Origin: Bin127 sp965221625
GTDB lineage: Bacteria; Chloroflexota; Dehalococcoidia; Lucifugimonadales; Lucifugimonadaceae
DNA length: 64,000 bases
Reading direction: 5' to 3'
Assembly: GCA_965221625.1 (NCBI GenBank)
Contig: OZ244903.1
Location: 248,001 to 312,000 of the forward strand
Shown: piece by piece, positions 8,387 to 16,733 of the stretch
Layout: each line of letters starts with the position of its first letter
How positions within the stretch are numbered: the stretch's first letter is position 1
Notes under the pieces: model-generated
What the model saw: only the letters and a program-made list of their open reading frames with translations
Told to the model about the DNA's origin: nothing
Database searches by the model: none
Made by a program: the position numbers and the translations under genes

Positions 8387-9499
8387 ATGGGATCTATTGC
8401 ACCACTCCTACACATCAAGCGATCCGTAGGTGTGGCACTCTTGGTCGCTGCGGTCTGCGCAGTGGTCGCCGGCACCATTTCGTTGCAAGAAGCAGATGAG
8501 ATTCGTGCTCAAGTCCCGCCGATTAAGCAGATCGTGGCATCCCCCGCCAAAATCGATGTTTCCGGCGGCGACACGGTAAATCTGAATTTGAAGGTTTTCG
8601 GTCAACAGGACAAGGAAAACCGCACCCTCGCCGATGGCAAAGTGACCTGGAAACATGGCGATCAAGAACTCGAAACGGAAGCAGACGCCTCCTACACATA
8701 CGAGGCACCTTCTTCTCCAGGAACCCAAACTATTACCGCCGAGATACCTGTTGATTTGAACTGCGATCCCGAACGGGAAGGGTCCATCTGCAGTGCGACA
8801 TTCACGATCCGCGTGAAGCGGCCCGCTGCAACGCAAGCCGCCGATGCGTCGGCGCAAAACCCAACCGGCGAAATCCCGGCAGTCCTAACCGATTCCGACG
8901 GCAATCAGTACGAAGTTTTCACCCCTGAAGAGGGAGGCACCTTCTCCGGAGAAGGTTACTCCGTATCCGCCGATGTCAGCGTCATACCGAACGGCGAGAT
9001 CCTTGGCGTCAGAATGGCAATGGGTGGCGAAGCTTCGAACGTCGGTGAAACTTCTGATCGACACACACTCGCTGGTAACCAATACGAGATCCACGCCGTT
9101 GACTCCTCTGGTGCCGCGGCGTCCGGTTACGTACTTGAAGACCACGGCGTCAACGCCTGTGTGCCGTTGCCCGATTCCTTGCGCGGCAACATCGACAAGA
9201 TCAATCTCGTGAGCCTCAACTCCGATGGCTCGATGACTGCATATTCATCGAACGTTGCGATCCGAGGCAGTTCCACCCATGTGTGCGGTCAGGTCAGTGA
9301 GCTCCCGGCGACGGTTGCAGCGGCGATTGCGGAATCCCCCGCACCGTTGGCAACCCCGGAACCGCCGCCTTTGCCGGATACCGGTGGAATATCACCGACT
9401 TCATCGTCAACAATCCTGTTGCTGATGCTGCTCGGACTCGCAGTCGTGACCACTGGTGCATTCGTATTGCGCGGCTTAAAGCGAAGCACGATCGGCTGA
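8387..9499 (+). CDS. Secreted surface protein with LPXTG-type (LPDTG) C-terminal sorting signal
   Basis: Protein of 370 aa with no recognised enzymatic domain. The N-terminal signal/anchor is a basic start (HIKRSV) followed by a hydrophobic stretch to about residue 30. The extracellular part has an Ig-like or Big-type stretch (ASPAKIDVSGGDTVNLNL, residues 48-150, with the pair CDPEREGSIC). A second domain at about 175-310 resembles bacterial surface beta-domains. A Pro-rich linker then leads to LPDTGG (about 329-334), a hydrophobic helix and the basic tail RGLKRSTIG, which is the layout of a sortase substrate. The start is ATG 8387 or the adjacent GTG 8384, after AAAGGA at 8369. No sortase is in the window. 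It could be simply membrane-anchored. Confidence 0.75.
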   Translation: MGSIAPLLHIKRSVGVALLVAAVCAVVAGTISLQEADEIRAQVPPIKQIVASPAKIDVSGGDTVNLNLKVFGQQDKENRTLADGKVTWKHGDQELETEADASYTYEAPSSPGTQTITAEIPVDLNCDPEREGSICSATFTIRVKRPAATQAADASAQNPTGEIPAVLTDSDGNQYEVFTPEEGGTFSGEGYSVSADVSVIPNGEILGVRMAMGGEASNVGETSDRHTLAGNQYEIHAVDSSGAAASGYVLEDHGVNACVPLPDSLRGNIDKINLVSLNSDGSMTAYSSNVAIRGSSTHVCGQVSELPATVAAAIAESPAPLATPEPPPLPDTGGISPTSSSTILLLMLLGLAVVTTGAFVLRGLKRSTIG

Positions 9500-9522
9500 C
9501 ATAGTCGAAATAACGGCAACAG

Positions 9523-9558
9523 CAGGGGCAACCGAATTGGTTGCCCCTGTTTGCTTTC
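9523..9558 (+). terminator. Intrinsic terminator after the LPDTG surface-protein gene
   Basis: An 11-base-pair perfect stem, CAGGGGCAACC (9523-9533) with GGTTGCCCCTG (9539-9549), has the five-base loop GAATT and is followed by TTTGCTTTC. It lies 24 bases after the stop at 9499 and before the PIG-L gene at 9682. The U-tract is interrupted but the stem is strong. Confidence 0.8.
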
Positions 9559-9681
9559 GTCCGCCTTCAAGACTGAAAGTGGCTTCCCGTGTCGAATCCT
9601 CGACGCGACTGAAGCAAGTCCGCGTCGTACCATTGAAACTTGTGACCAAAACACCTAGGTTCGTTTTTCGAAAGGCACAGG

Positions 9682-10467
9682 ATGACTGACGCAGTTGAGA
9701 CGGTCCCGCCCGAGCAAGAAACACACTCGCGGGCGATGGTTGTTTTCGCACATCCCGACGACGCCGATTGGGGCTGTTCCGGAACCGCAGCCAAATGGTG
9801 CCGATTGGGATGGGAAGTCGTTTACGTCATGTGCACGGACGGTTCGAAGGGAACTGAAGACCGCTCGCTAACCACCGCCGAGTTGAGCGAAATCCGAAAA
9901 GGCGAGCAGTTGGCGGCGGGCAAAGCCCTCGGATTGAAAGCCGTAGAGTTCCTCGATTTCCCGGACGGATACCTCGAACCAACCATCGAAGTTCGACGCG
10001 AAATCGTTCGACGCATCAGGCAATACCGACCTCACATACTAATCACTACCGAACCTTCTCGCGACCTGTCGATGGGACAATACATCGGACATCCTGACCA
10101 CCATGCCGCAGGAGAGGCCGCACTTTCCGCAGTGTTCCCGTCCGCGCGCGACCATCTTTGGGACGCGAACATGCTCGCCGAAGGCCTGGAACCATGGAAG
10201 GTGCACGAGGTCTGGATAATGGCTTGGGGCGAAAAAGGTAATCACTGGAACGAGCTCGAAGAGCGAGATGTCGTGAAGGCGATCGAAGCCATCAAGTGCC
10301 ACGTAAGCCAGCTAGATCGCCCGGATCAAGTCGACAATTGGATGCGTCATTGGCGATCAGAAAACGGCAAAAAGGTCGACGTGAAATATGCTGAGGCATA
10401 TCGAAGGTTCCGACTCGTCGATCCCTTCCCTGAAGAAGAAGAGACCGGCGCGGAAGACGAAAACTAA
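9682..10467 (+). CDS. PIG-L/LmbE family N-acetylglucosaminyl-type deacetylase
   Basis: Zinc-dependent deacetylase of 261 aa. The hallmark AHPDD is at residues 23-27, with the second metal ligand motif GHPDH near 132-136; the intervening Rossmann-like strands include VVYVMCTDGSKG. Members remove acetyl groups from N-acetylglucosaminyl compounds (GPI precursor, mycothiol precursor) or act on other amides. ATG 9682 follows AAAGG with a six-base spacer. The C-terminus is acidic (PFPEEEETGAEDEN). It stands alone between a terminator and a gene-poor stretch, so the substrate cannot be read from context. Confidence 0.85.
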   Translation: MTDAVETVPPEQETHSRAMVVFAHPDDADWGCSGTAAKWCRLGWEVVYVMCTDGSKGTEDRSLTTAELSEIRKGEQLAAGKALGLKAVEFLDFPDGYLEPTIEVRREIVRRIRQYRPHILITTEPSRDLSMGQYIGHPDHHAAGEAALSAVFPSARDHLWDANMLAEGLEPWKVHEVWIMAWGEKGNHWNELEERDVVKAIEAIKCHVSQLDRPDQVDNWMRHWRSENGKKVDVKYAEAYRRFRLVDPFPEEEETGAEDEN

Positions 10468-10855
10468 GATTCGCGTCGCAGCGTTCGGCGAAAGAGGCAA
10501 ATCGTCGAGGTCGACGTTGTAACCGTAATAGTGGCGATGCCCGATCAAGACCCTGCCAGCAAGCGTGACGAGACGGTCGACGGACTCCGGACTCCCGCAT
10601 CTTCGAGCAACAAAGCGCGGCAAGCGACGTCCCGATTGAAAATTACCCACCCGATCAAGTGGAATGACGATGTGTTGGAGACGCGCTACAACAACCGCCG
10701 CTCAAATCAGCGCGATGGCACTGGTAAAGCGAGGATCCGACAACTTCACGACTCAGATTGATCGAGCGCGTCGGTCGACCTTCTGGACGCAATTGCTCTC
10801 AAACTATGGTCACCTTCGGCAACAATCCGAGTAGCACGTGGCTGCGATGAAAAGG
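10468..10855. other. Gene-poor stretch without supported coding
   Basis: 388 bases between the PIG-L gene and the convergent amidohydrolase stop. A 76-codon frame (10531-10761, plus) and frames of 102 and 97 codons on the minus strand overlap one another here. None has a family signature, a good ribosome-binding site or clear coding character. It may hold a decayed gene or untranslated ends. I could identify neither a terminator nor an RNA. Confidence 0.4.
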
Positions 10856-11701
10856 TCAAAACCCGTAAACCCGTTGAGCCGTGCCGCCCAATAGAGCATC
10901 CACTTCTCCGGCACTCAACCAATCAAATCCCTTGCGGATCAAGCGCAACTCTTCCGCCAGAGTGATCCAACCGTGTTTCACTCTCAAATCACCCGGATAG
11001 CCGGTACCCCAGATGCAACGCTCGATCCCGAACGCGTCGATCGCTGACTTCACCGCATCGTGCATGTCTGAGTACGGAAATCCTTCGTTCGACCGGTTGT
11101 GGACATCTGAGATCATCATGATCACGTTTGGATGTTGAGCGAGGTCCAAGACAGGACGGTACGCCTGCCAACCGTCTCTCGACATCTCCGGTTCTGGATA
11201 CATCATGTGGTCGACGATCCAAGTGATGCCCGGAAAGTTCGGCACGATCTGCGACATTTGATCTACATTCGCCACGCGGTTATGGACCTTCACAATCCCG
11301 CCGCGCCGTTCAATCTCTGAGAACATGGCACCATTACGCTCGGGGTCCAACACCACGTCATTTGGGTAGTAGTCGGGGTGGAATCGGAAACCCGCAACGC
11401 CATAGTCGTCCATCCATTTCGCCGAAATCATTGCGTTTTCCGGATCCGTCGGGTCGACCAATCCGATTGACTTGAAACGGTCAGGCCAGCGATTGGTCGA
11501 ATGCGCAACGTAGGAATTATCCCAAGTCGAACCGCTTGACTGTACCAACACCGCAGCGTCCACGCCGTTCTCAGCCATCTCGTCCACGAGAACCTCAATG
11601 GGACCAGCCTCCTTTGTCTCGGTATTCCACGTGGGTGCCGTTGGACCTACCGGTGCGAAAGGCGGCAACTCCCACACGTGCACATGACAATCGACAATCA
11701 T
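10856..11701 (-). CDS. Amidohydrolase family 2 (TIM-barrel metal-dependent hydrolase)
   Basis: Protein of 281 aa with the amidohydrolase-2 layout. The N-terminal metal motif is DCHVHVWE (residues 3-10). GFRFHPDYY and KVHNRVANVDQM lie mid-barrel, IVDHMMYPE supplies a later His, and the late Asp motif reads WGTGYPGDL where WGSDYP is usual. The family includes decarboxylases and lactonases acting on cyclic acids, such as 2-pyrone-4,6-dicarboxylate lactonase and aminocarboxymuconate decarboxylase relatives. It starts at ATG 11701, 27 bases downstream of fmt on the same strand, but the two functions are unrelated. The replacement of the usual late Asp context (GSD to GTG) makes the metal chemistry uncertain. 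Confidence 0.8.
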   Translation of the reverse strand: MIVDCHVHVWELPPFAPVGPTAPTWNTETKEAGPIEVLVDEMAENGVDAAVLVQSSGSTWDNSYVAHSTNRWPDRFKSIGLVDPTDPENAMISAKWMDDYGVAGFRFHPDYYPNDVVLDPERNGAMFSEIERRGGIVKVHNRVANVDQMSQIVPNFPGITWIVDHMMYPEPEMSRDGWQAYRPVLDLAQHPNVIMMISDVHNRSNEGFPYSDMHDAVKSAIDAFGIERCIWGTGYPGDLRVKHGWITLAEELRLIRKGFDWLSAGEVDALLGGTAQRVYGF

Positions 11702-11728
11702 CAGATATTCCCCACGGCAATCAACGCG

Positions 11729-12667
11729 TCATTCGCCGAGTTGCGAACCGACAAACTCAGGATACCCGATGGCGAATTGCTCCGCCGCGATCGCACGACG
11801 CCCGGCGAGTTGAATCGTAACCAGTTCCACAGCCCCATCAGCTACAGAGACACAGACTTTGCCATCAGACGATCTGAACACGGTGCTCGGGAACGCACCA
11901 ATTGGCGCGGTCGAATCTGAGATTCGCAGATCCACAATCTTCAGAAGCTGCCCGTGCCAGCTGGTGAACGTCCCTGGCCACGGATGAAACGCTCTATTCA
12001 TTCGTACCAATCGTTGCGCGCTCTCATTCCACGCGATCCGCCCATCCTCCTTGCGCAGCGACTTGGTCACCGATGCATCCACCTCCACTTGCGGGCGAGG
12101 CAAAATCTCACCCGATTGCAAACCGGCCAATGTGTTTGGCAACATCTCCGCACCAATTTCGAACAACCTTTGCGTCAACTCGTCGCACCGCATGTCGTCG
12201 CCAATTGGTACCGGATCAGACTGAGCAAGTATCGGTCCGGTGTCCATCCCGGAATCAAGCTGCATCACCGAAACACCGGTGCACTCGTCGCCCTCAAGCA
12301 TTGCGGTAGCCACTGGACTGGGGCCACGATGGCGCGGAAGCAAAGACGGGTGAACGTTGACGACTCCGAGTTCTGGGACTTGCAACAGCGCGTCTGGGAT
12401 GAACTTGCCGTACGCGACCACCACGTAGACGTCCGCGCCGGTCGCTTCGATCGACGCGACGGCGTCCGCATTGAGTTCTTGCGGCACGATTAGATTGACT
12501 TCCGTATCCGCTGCATACTCCGCAACCGGCGTGGGCTTCAAACTCCGTCCCCTGCCGGCCCTGCGAGCGGGTTGCGTAACGACCATCGCCACCTCAACGG
12601 TGGACAGCTCGAGAGCGCGAATTGACGCTATCGAAAAACCTGGTGTGCCAAAAAATACTGCTTTCAC
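11729..12667 (-). CDS. fmt: Methionyl-tRNA formyltransferase
   Basis: Transfers a formyl group from 10-formyl-THF to Met-tRNA(fMet) for initiation. The 312 aa match the family length when translation starts at GTG 12667 (VKAVFFGTPGF); the frame is open 36 codons further but that part is not family-like. Conserved blocks are FFGTPGFSIASI near the N-terminus, VVNVHPSLLPRHRGPSPV with the catalytic Asn and His, and SGMDTGPILAQ carrying the catalytic Asp; the C-terminal OB-fold domain begins near residue 210. RRAGRGR represents the loop that enters the acceptor stem. It diverges from dnaA across 368 bases. Confidence 0.93.
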   Translation of the reverse strand: MKAVFFGTPGFSIASIRALELSTVEVAMVVTQPARRAGRGRSLKPTPVAEYAADTEVNLIVPQELNADAVASIEATGADVYVVVAYGKFIPDALLQVPELGVVNVHPSLLPRHRGPSPVATAMLEGDECTGVSVMQLDSGMDTGPILAQSDPVPIGDDMRCDELTQRLFEIGAEMLPNTLAGLQSGEILPRPQVEVDASVTKSLRKEDGRIAWNESAQRLVRMNRAFHPWPGTFTSWHGQLLKIVDLRISDSTAPIGAFPSTVFRSSDGKVCVSVADGAVELVTIQLAGRRAIAAEQFAIGYPEFVGSQLGE

Positions 12668-13035
12668 GGTCAGATTCGCCGGATAGAGTATGACGGATTC
12701 CGCCAATGATTGCCAATCACAATTGTGTTTATCTCCAACAAACGGCACTAGTCGTGCCTTATGCACGCAGGACAAGCCAAATGTGCCGCGCGGCGCGCGG
12801 TTTTTCGACAGTCTTCGGAAGAGCCACGACGACCGAAATTCAGTTCAAAACTCTGCGATTCGATGCTGATTTTGGTTGCACGGAACCGAAAACGCGGGTA
12901 TGTTAAATCTAGTTGATTTGTTTTCGGGTTGCGAGGAGGCTACCCGAAACGGCCGCCAAGATCCTGCCGCACCACGGGCGCAAATCTTTGCCCAACCTGC
13001 GGTCGATTCTGCGATACCCCTAGGAAGGACGACTC
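12668..13035. promoter_or_regulatory. fmt-dnaA divergent intergenic region with hairpins and candidate dnaA promoter
   Basis: 368 bases. Three items stand out. A six-pair stem CCGCGC/GCGCGG with loop GGC at 12786-12800 is followed by TTTTT, shaped like a plus-strand terminator. TTGCAC (12876-12881), a 17-base spacer and TATGTT (12899-12904) form a weak candidate promoter for dnaA. A perfect eight-pair hairpin, TTTCGGGT (12922-12929) with ACCCGAAA (12942-12949), has the loop TGCGAGGAGGCT. I found no convincing cluster of DnaA boxes, so an origin here is unproven. Confidence 0.4.
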
Positions 13036-14457
13036 GTGCCTGACGCGCCGCGTGAAAGGACTGCGTACGAACTCGAAACCAAGTGGCACACCGTTCTTGG
13101 CCTCATGGCGGTGCAGATACAGAATCAACTGGATTTCAACACATACGTCGCCGATCTCGCCGCCGAATCTCTAACCGGTGATGTCCTCAGAGTCGCAGTG
13201 CGAAGCGGATTCATCGCTGCTTGGATTCAGAAACGCGTCATGGGCTCCATGGTTCGCATCGCCTCCGAAGTTTTCGGACGTAGCATCAAGATCGAACTGG
13301 TACCGCCCGACTACGTCAATGGCGAAGAGCTGGAACGCCTTGGACTAACGGGAGACCACAGGAAGTGGGCGGCCACCCATCTGCGGATGCATCGGGACAA
13401 CCTTGCGACTGAGAACCGACGCCTGTATCCCACCAATCCCGCGCTCACCTTTGATCGTTTTGCGTCCTCCGAATGCAACGCCGAGGCGTTGGGTGCCTCT
13501 AAGCGGGTGGTCGAAACCCCCGGGCAAGACTTCAATCCGCTCACCGTCATCGGGGAGACCGGACAAGGAAAAACACACCTGCTTAACGCCATAGCAATCG
13601 AACTGCGGCAAGCGAACCTTAACGTCATCTACCTCACCGGCGAAGAGTTCCTCGATTCCTACGTCAAATCCTCCGCCGAACAGAAAGTCCGCCCCCTGCG
13701 CGATCGCTACCGCGAAGCCGATGCCCTTGTTGTTGATGGCGTCGAGAAACTCCTACCTAGGAAGTCCACCCAGGCATTCTTCGTGGCAATGATGGAGCAC
13801 ATGCTGGCAAGCCGCAAGCAAGTCGTCGTTTCCGTCAACTCAGCTCATCCAGTCAACGAGTTTACCGACGATTTGGCGTCGCGGCTCGCCGGTGGGCTTG
13901 AGGTCGCAATATCACCTCCCGACCTCGAGTTGAAGCGTTCGATATTGGCGCACTATTCATTGGAGCGACGGCTCTCTCTCGCCAACGAAGCACTCGACTT
14001 CTTGGCGAAACGCGCGGCTAGGAACGTAAGGGAAATCATCGGCGGCATCGCACGCGTAGATGCGCACACCCGCCTCAGCGCGCAACCAAGTGTGGCTCAA
14101 TCCGCAAGCATTGACCTGCCCACAGTCCAGGAAGCTGTCAAAGACCGATTGATCACGACGTCTCCTCAGCTCGCGGCACCAGATGTGGTAATCCGCGCAG
14201 TTGCCGATGCCCTTGGACTGGACGCCGCCGCGCTCCGCCGTCGGGGACGCGACTCTCAATCCGTCTCGTTGGCTAGAGATGTGGCAATCTACATGCTCCG
14301 CGACAAGAGTGGACTGACCAGCAGTGAAACAGGCGTGATTCTGGGTGGGCGATCCCACTCGACAATTCGCGCCGCGCTTCGTCGCTATTCCGCCCGCCGC
14401 GTCGCAGACGCCGATCTGCGCGAAGCCGAACGTCGTGCCGAACGCCTACTCAGGTGA
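13036..14457 (+). CDS. dnaA: Chromosomal replication initiator DnaA (divergent)
   Basis: AAA+ initiator of 473 aa. Domain I spans about 15-90 (WHTVLGLMAVQIQNQLDF), followed by a linker. The AAA+ core has Walker A GETGQGKT at 173-180 and the Walker B position LVVDGVE at 231-237; SRLAGGLEVAISPPDLELKR follows. The C-terminal DNA-binding domain carries GLTSSETGVILGGRSHSTI (426-444), equivalent to the GGRDHSTV signature that reads DnaA boxes. GTG 13036 is preceded by AGGAAGGA at 13022-13029. Oddities: the usual Walker B Asp-Asp is Asp-Gly, dnaN is not next to it, and its 3' end overlaps orn by 12 bases tail to tail. A DnaA paralogue rather than the main initiator is possible. Confidence 0.85.
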   Translation: MPDAPRERTAYELETKWHTVLGLMAVQIQNQLDFNTYVADLAAESLTGDVLRVAVRSGFIAAWIQKRVMGSMVRIASEVFGRSIKIELVPPDYVNGEELERLGLTGDHRKWAATHLRMHRDNLATENRRLYPTNPALTFDRFASSECNAEALGASKRVVETPGQDFNPLTVIGETGQGKTHLLNAIAIELRQANLNVIYLTGEEFLDSYVKSSAEQKVRPLRDRYREADALVVDGVEKLLPRKSTQAFFVAMMEHMLASRKQVVVSVNSAHPVNEFTDDLASRLAGGLEVAISPPDLELKRSILAHYSLERRLSLANEALDFLAKRAARNVREIIGGIARVDAHTRLSAQPSVAQSASIDLPTVQEAVKDRLITTSPQLAAPDVVIRAVADALGLDAAALRRRGRDSQSVSLARDVAIYMLRDKSGLTSSETGVILGGRSHSTIRAALRRYSARRVADADLREAERRAERLLR

Positions 14458-15003
14458 ACGGAATACCTTCGCGCGGTACCACTTCAACTCTTCAATGCTC
14501 TCTCGAATGTCGTCCAGAGCGCGATGTGATTGCGACTTCCTCGGCGCATCGGCTTCATTCGGAAACCAACGACCCACCAGCTCCTTGATCGTGCTGACGT
14601 CGATTGTTCGGTAGTGCAGATATGCCTCGAGTCTCGGCATCTCTCGCTTGAGGAACAACCGATCTACCCAGATCGAGTTTCCGCAAAGCGGCGCATCCCA
14701 CCGGCCAACCCATGTACTGACGAATTCCAGAGTAATCGTCTCTGCCTCATATATCCCAACACGCGAAGATCTGACCTTGTCCAGCAAACCCGACGCGGTG
14801 TGTTGTCGCGCCGACCAATCGTCGATGTTGGCCAGGTCACTTTCGGATCGGTTTATTGCGAGCTCGGGACCCTCGGCGAGGACGTTCAAATCGGCATCCG
14901 TAACCAAGGTCGCAATCTCGATTATCACATGCTGCTCTTCAAGCCCTGTCATCTCGAGGTCCAACCACACCATACGTCCACTCTTGGTTTGCGCTTGCGC
15001 CAT
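14446..15003 (-). CDS. orn: Oligoribonuclease
   Basis: DEDDh 3'-5' exoribonuclease of 185 aa that degrades two- to five-base RNA to mononucleotides, including pGpG from c-di-GMP turnover. The first acidic motif is MVWLDLEMTGL (residues 11-21). The middle Asp context is GNSIWVDRLFLKREMP, and the final motif is SHRALDDIRESIEELKWYR with His and Asp. ATG 15003 (MAQAQTK) matches the family start; 30 further open codons upstream are not conserved. The last codons overlap the end of convergent dnaA. Confidence 0.95.
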   Translation of the reverse strand: MAQAQTKSGRMVWLDLEMTGLEEQHVIIEIATLVTDADLNVLAEGPELAINRSESDLANIDDWSARQHTASGLLDKVRSSRVGIYEAETITLEFVSTWVGRWDAPLCGNSIWVDRLFLKREMPRLEAYLHYRTIDVSTIKELVGRWFPNEADAPRKSQSHRALDDIRESIEELKWYRAKVFRSPE

Positions 15004-15132
15004 CGTATTCGAGCATAACAGTGAGAATCGGCAATTCTCTTTGCAATGCGGTCGACTGCGCGTTCGAGGGCGAACCCTATGCCACAATCGCACTAACCGA
15101 AGTCGAGTTGTCGTGCCAACAAGGAGCCTACG

Positions 15133-15801
15133 ATGGGATTTTGCGATGAGATGGAATCTGCCGCATCAGAACAGATCGACGCGATGATGAATCACCCTTT
15201 CGTTCTCGGTATCGGAGATGGCAAGCTCGCTGCCGATCGCTTCCGCCACTTCATGACTCAGGACTATCTCTATCTCATCGACTACGCACGCTGCTTGGCT
15301 ATGGGTACCGTCAAGGCACCAGATTTGGCTGCGATGAGTTGGTTCGCTGCCGCGATCGACCACATCCTCAACACCGAGATGGAACTGCATCGCTCCTACT
15401 GCGCCAAGATCGGTATCACGAGGCAAGATCTGGAGTCAACTCGACACGCACCGACGACCTACTCTTACACCAGCTATCTCTTGAGAGTCGCCCAGATCGG
15501 AAGCTTTGGTGAACTTATCGCCGCGCTGGTTCCGTGCTTGTGGGGATACTGGAAGATCGGCGATAATCTCGCACGACGCGGCAGACCAGTACATGCGCCG
15601 CACTACGTCGAGTGGATCGACACCTATGCAGGGGAGGAGTCCAGAACCGTCGCATTGCAAGCGAGGGATCTCTGCAACAATGCGGCCGCGCAAGCTGGCA
15701 CAACTGAACTCGCAGCAATGCGCGAGGCATACGTCACCTGCACCCGATACGAACGCCAGTTCTGGCAAATGGCATGGGACTTGGAGACATGGCCAATCTG
15801 A
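15133..15801 (+). CDS. tenA: TenA family thiaminase II / aminopyrimidine aminohydrolase
   Basis: All-helical protein of 222 aa. The nucleophilic Cys is at position 135 in ALVPCLWGYW, the same number as in Bacillus TenA; FMTQDYLYLIDYAR (40-53) supplies substrate-binding acids, and the C-terminal ERQFWQMAWDLE is typical. It releases hydroxymethylpyrimidine by hydrolysing the aminopyrimidine from degraded thiamine. ATG 15133 has AAGGAG at 15121-15126, spacer six. No TPP riboswitch motif was recognised upstream and no other thi gene is adjacent. Confidence 0.9.
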   Translation: MGFCDEMESAASEQIDAMMNHPFVLGIGDGKLAADRFRHFMTQDYLYLIDYARCLAMGTVKAPDLAAMSWFAAAIDHILNTEMELHRSYCAKIGITRQDLESTRHAPTTYSYTSYLLRVAQIGSFGELIAALVPCLWGYWKIGDNLARRGRPVHAPHYVEWIDTYAGEESRTVALQARDLCNNAAAQAGTTELAAMREAYVTCTRYERQFWQMAWDLETWPI

Positions 15802-15849
15802 ACTACGGGTGTATCATTATTCACAAGATTCTGTTACGCCATCATCTAC

Positions 15850-16725
15850 ATGACAGCACGTGATTCCGCGTATTCGCCGGCTCAAGACTTTGAACTCTAT
15901 TGCGGCGACGCGCTCGAAGTTCTCCCTAAAATCCCTGCCGACACCGTAGACCTCATTTTCACGTCGCCGCCCTACGCGGAGCGACGCAAATCTACCTACG
16001 GCGGGATACATGTCGACGACTACGTCGATTGGTTCACTTCCATCTCATCAGAACTGCTTCGCATTTTGAAACCCAGCGGAAGCTTCGTCCTCAACATCAA
16101 GGAGCATGCCGTCAACGGTGAACGCCACACCTACGTCTTGGAGCTGATATTGGCGATGCGCGAGCAAGGCTGGCTGTGGACGGACGAGTACGTTTGGCAC
16201 AAGAAAAACAGCTACCCCGGTAAATGGCCCAACCGGTTCAGAGACGCTTGGGAACGCCTGCTTCACTTCAACAAGACTCGCCGATTCAAGATGAACCAGG
16301 AGGAAGTGATGGTGCCAATGGGCGAATGGTCCAGCGGACGTCTATCGAACTTGAGCCAAACCGACCGCGTGCGCGATGAGTCGAAGGTAGGCAGCGGTTT
16401 CGGCAAACGGATTGAGAACTGGGTCGGACGCGAAATGGCTTATCCCACCAATGTGCTGCACATGGCGACAGAGTGTGCAAATCGCGGTCACAGTGCCGCC
16501 TTCCCGAAACCGTTGCCGGCTTGGTTTATCCGTCTCTTCACCGATCCAGGGGATACCGTGCTCGATCCTTTCATCGGCTCAGGCACCACGGCAATTGCCG
16601 CGTTGGAGTTGGGCCGCAAGGCAGTCGGCATCGAGATTTTGCCAGAGTTTTGCGAGGCGATCGCTCATTCTCTCCGTGAACCAGTGCAACCCGCGATACT
16701 GGATGACGGTGCTCCCATGCACTAA
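15850..16725 (+). CDS. Type II DNA methyltransferase (N4-cytosine/N6-adenine, beta class)
   Basis: Protein of 291 aa, modification partner of the endonuclease that starts 8 bases downstream. The catalytic motif TSPPY is at residues 38-42 and the SAM-binding DPFIGSGTT at 239-247. Catalytic motif before SAM motif is the beta-class order. Ser-Pro-Pro-Tyr is most often an N4-cytosine signature, so m4C is the first guess, with N6-adenine possible. The middle (about 110-230) is the target-recognition region and its specificity cannot be read. ATG 15850 lacks a clear ribosome-binding site. Confidence 0.88.
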   Translation: MTARDSAYSPAQDFELYCGDALEVLPKIPADTVDLIFTSPPYAERRKSTYGGIHVDDYVDWFTSISSELLRILKPSGSFVLNIKEHAVNGERHTYVLELILAMREQGWLWTDEYVWHKKNSYPGKWPNRFRDAWERLLHFNKTRRFKMNQEEVMVPMGEWSSGRLSNLSQTDRVRDESKVGSGFGKRIENWVGREMAYPTNVLHMATECANRGHSAAFPKPLPAWFIRLFTDPGDTVLDPFIGSGTTAIAALELGRKAVGIEILPEFCEAIAHSLREPVQPAILDDGAPMH

Positions 16726-16733
16726 ACGGGCCC

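Noticed and set aside
10531..10761. Possible 76-residue protein in the gap after the PIG-L gene
   Set aside because: No ribosome-binding site, no recognisable motif and overlapping competing frames on the other strand.
12668..13035. Chromosome origin next to dnaA
   Set aside because: No cluster of TTATCCACA-like boxes or AT-rich unwinding element could be found; only one weak 6/9 match near 12724.
15004..15132. TPP riboswitch ahead of tenA
   Set aside because: The conserved CUGAGA and related TPP core motifs are not visible.
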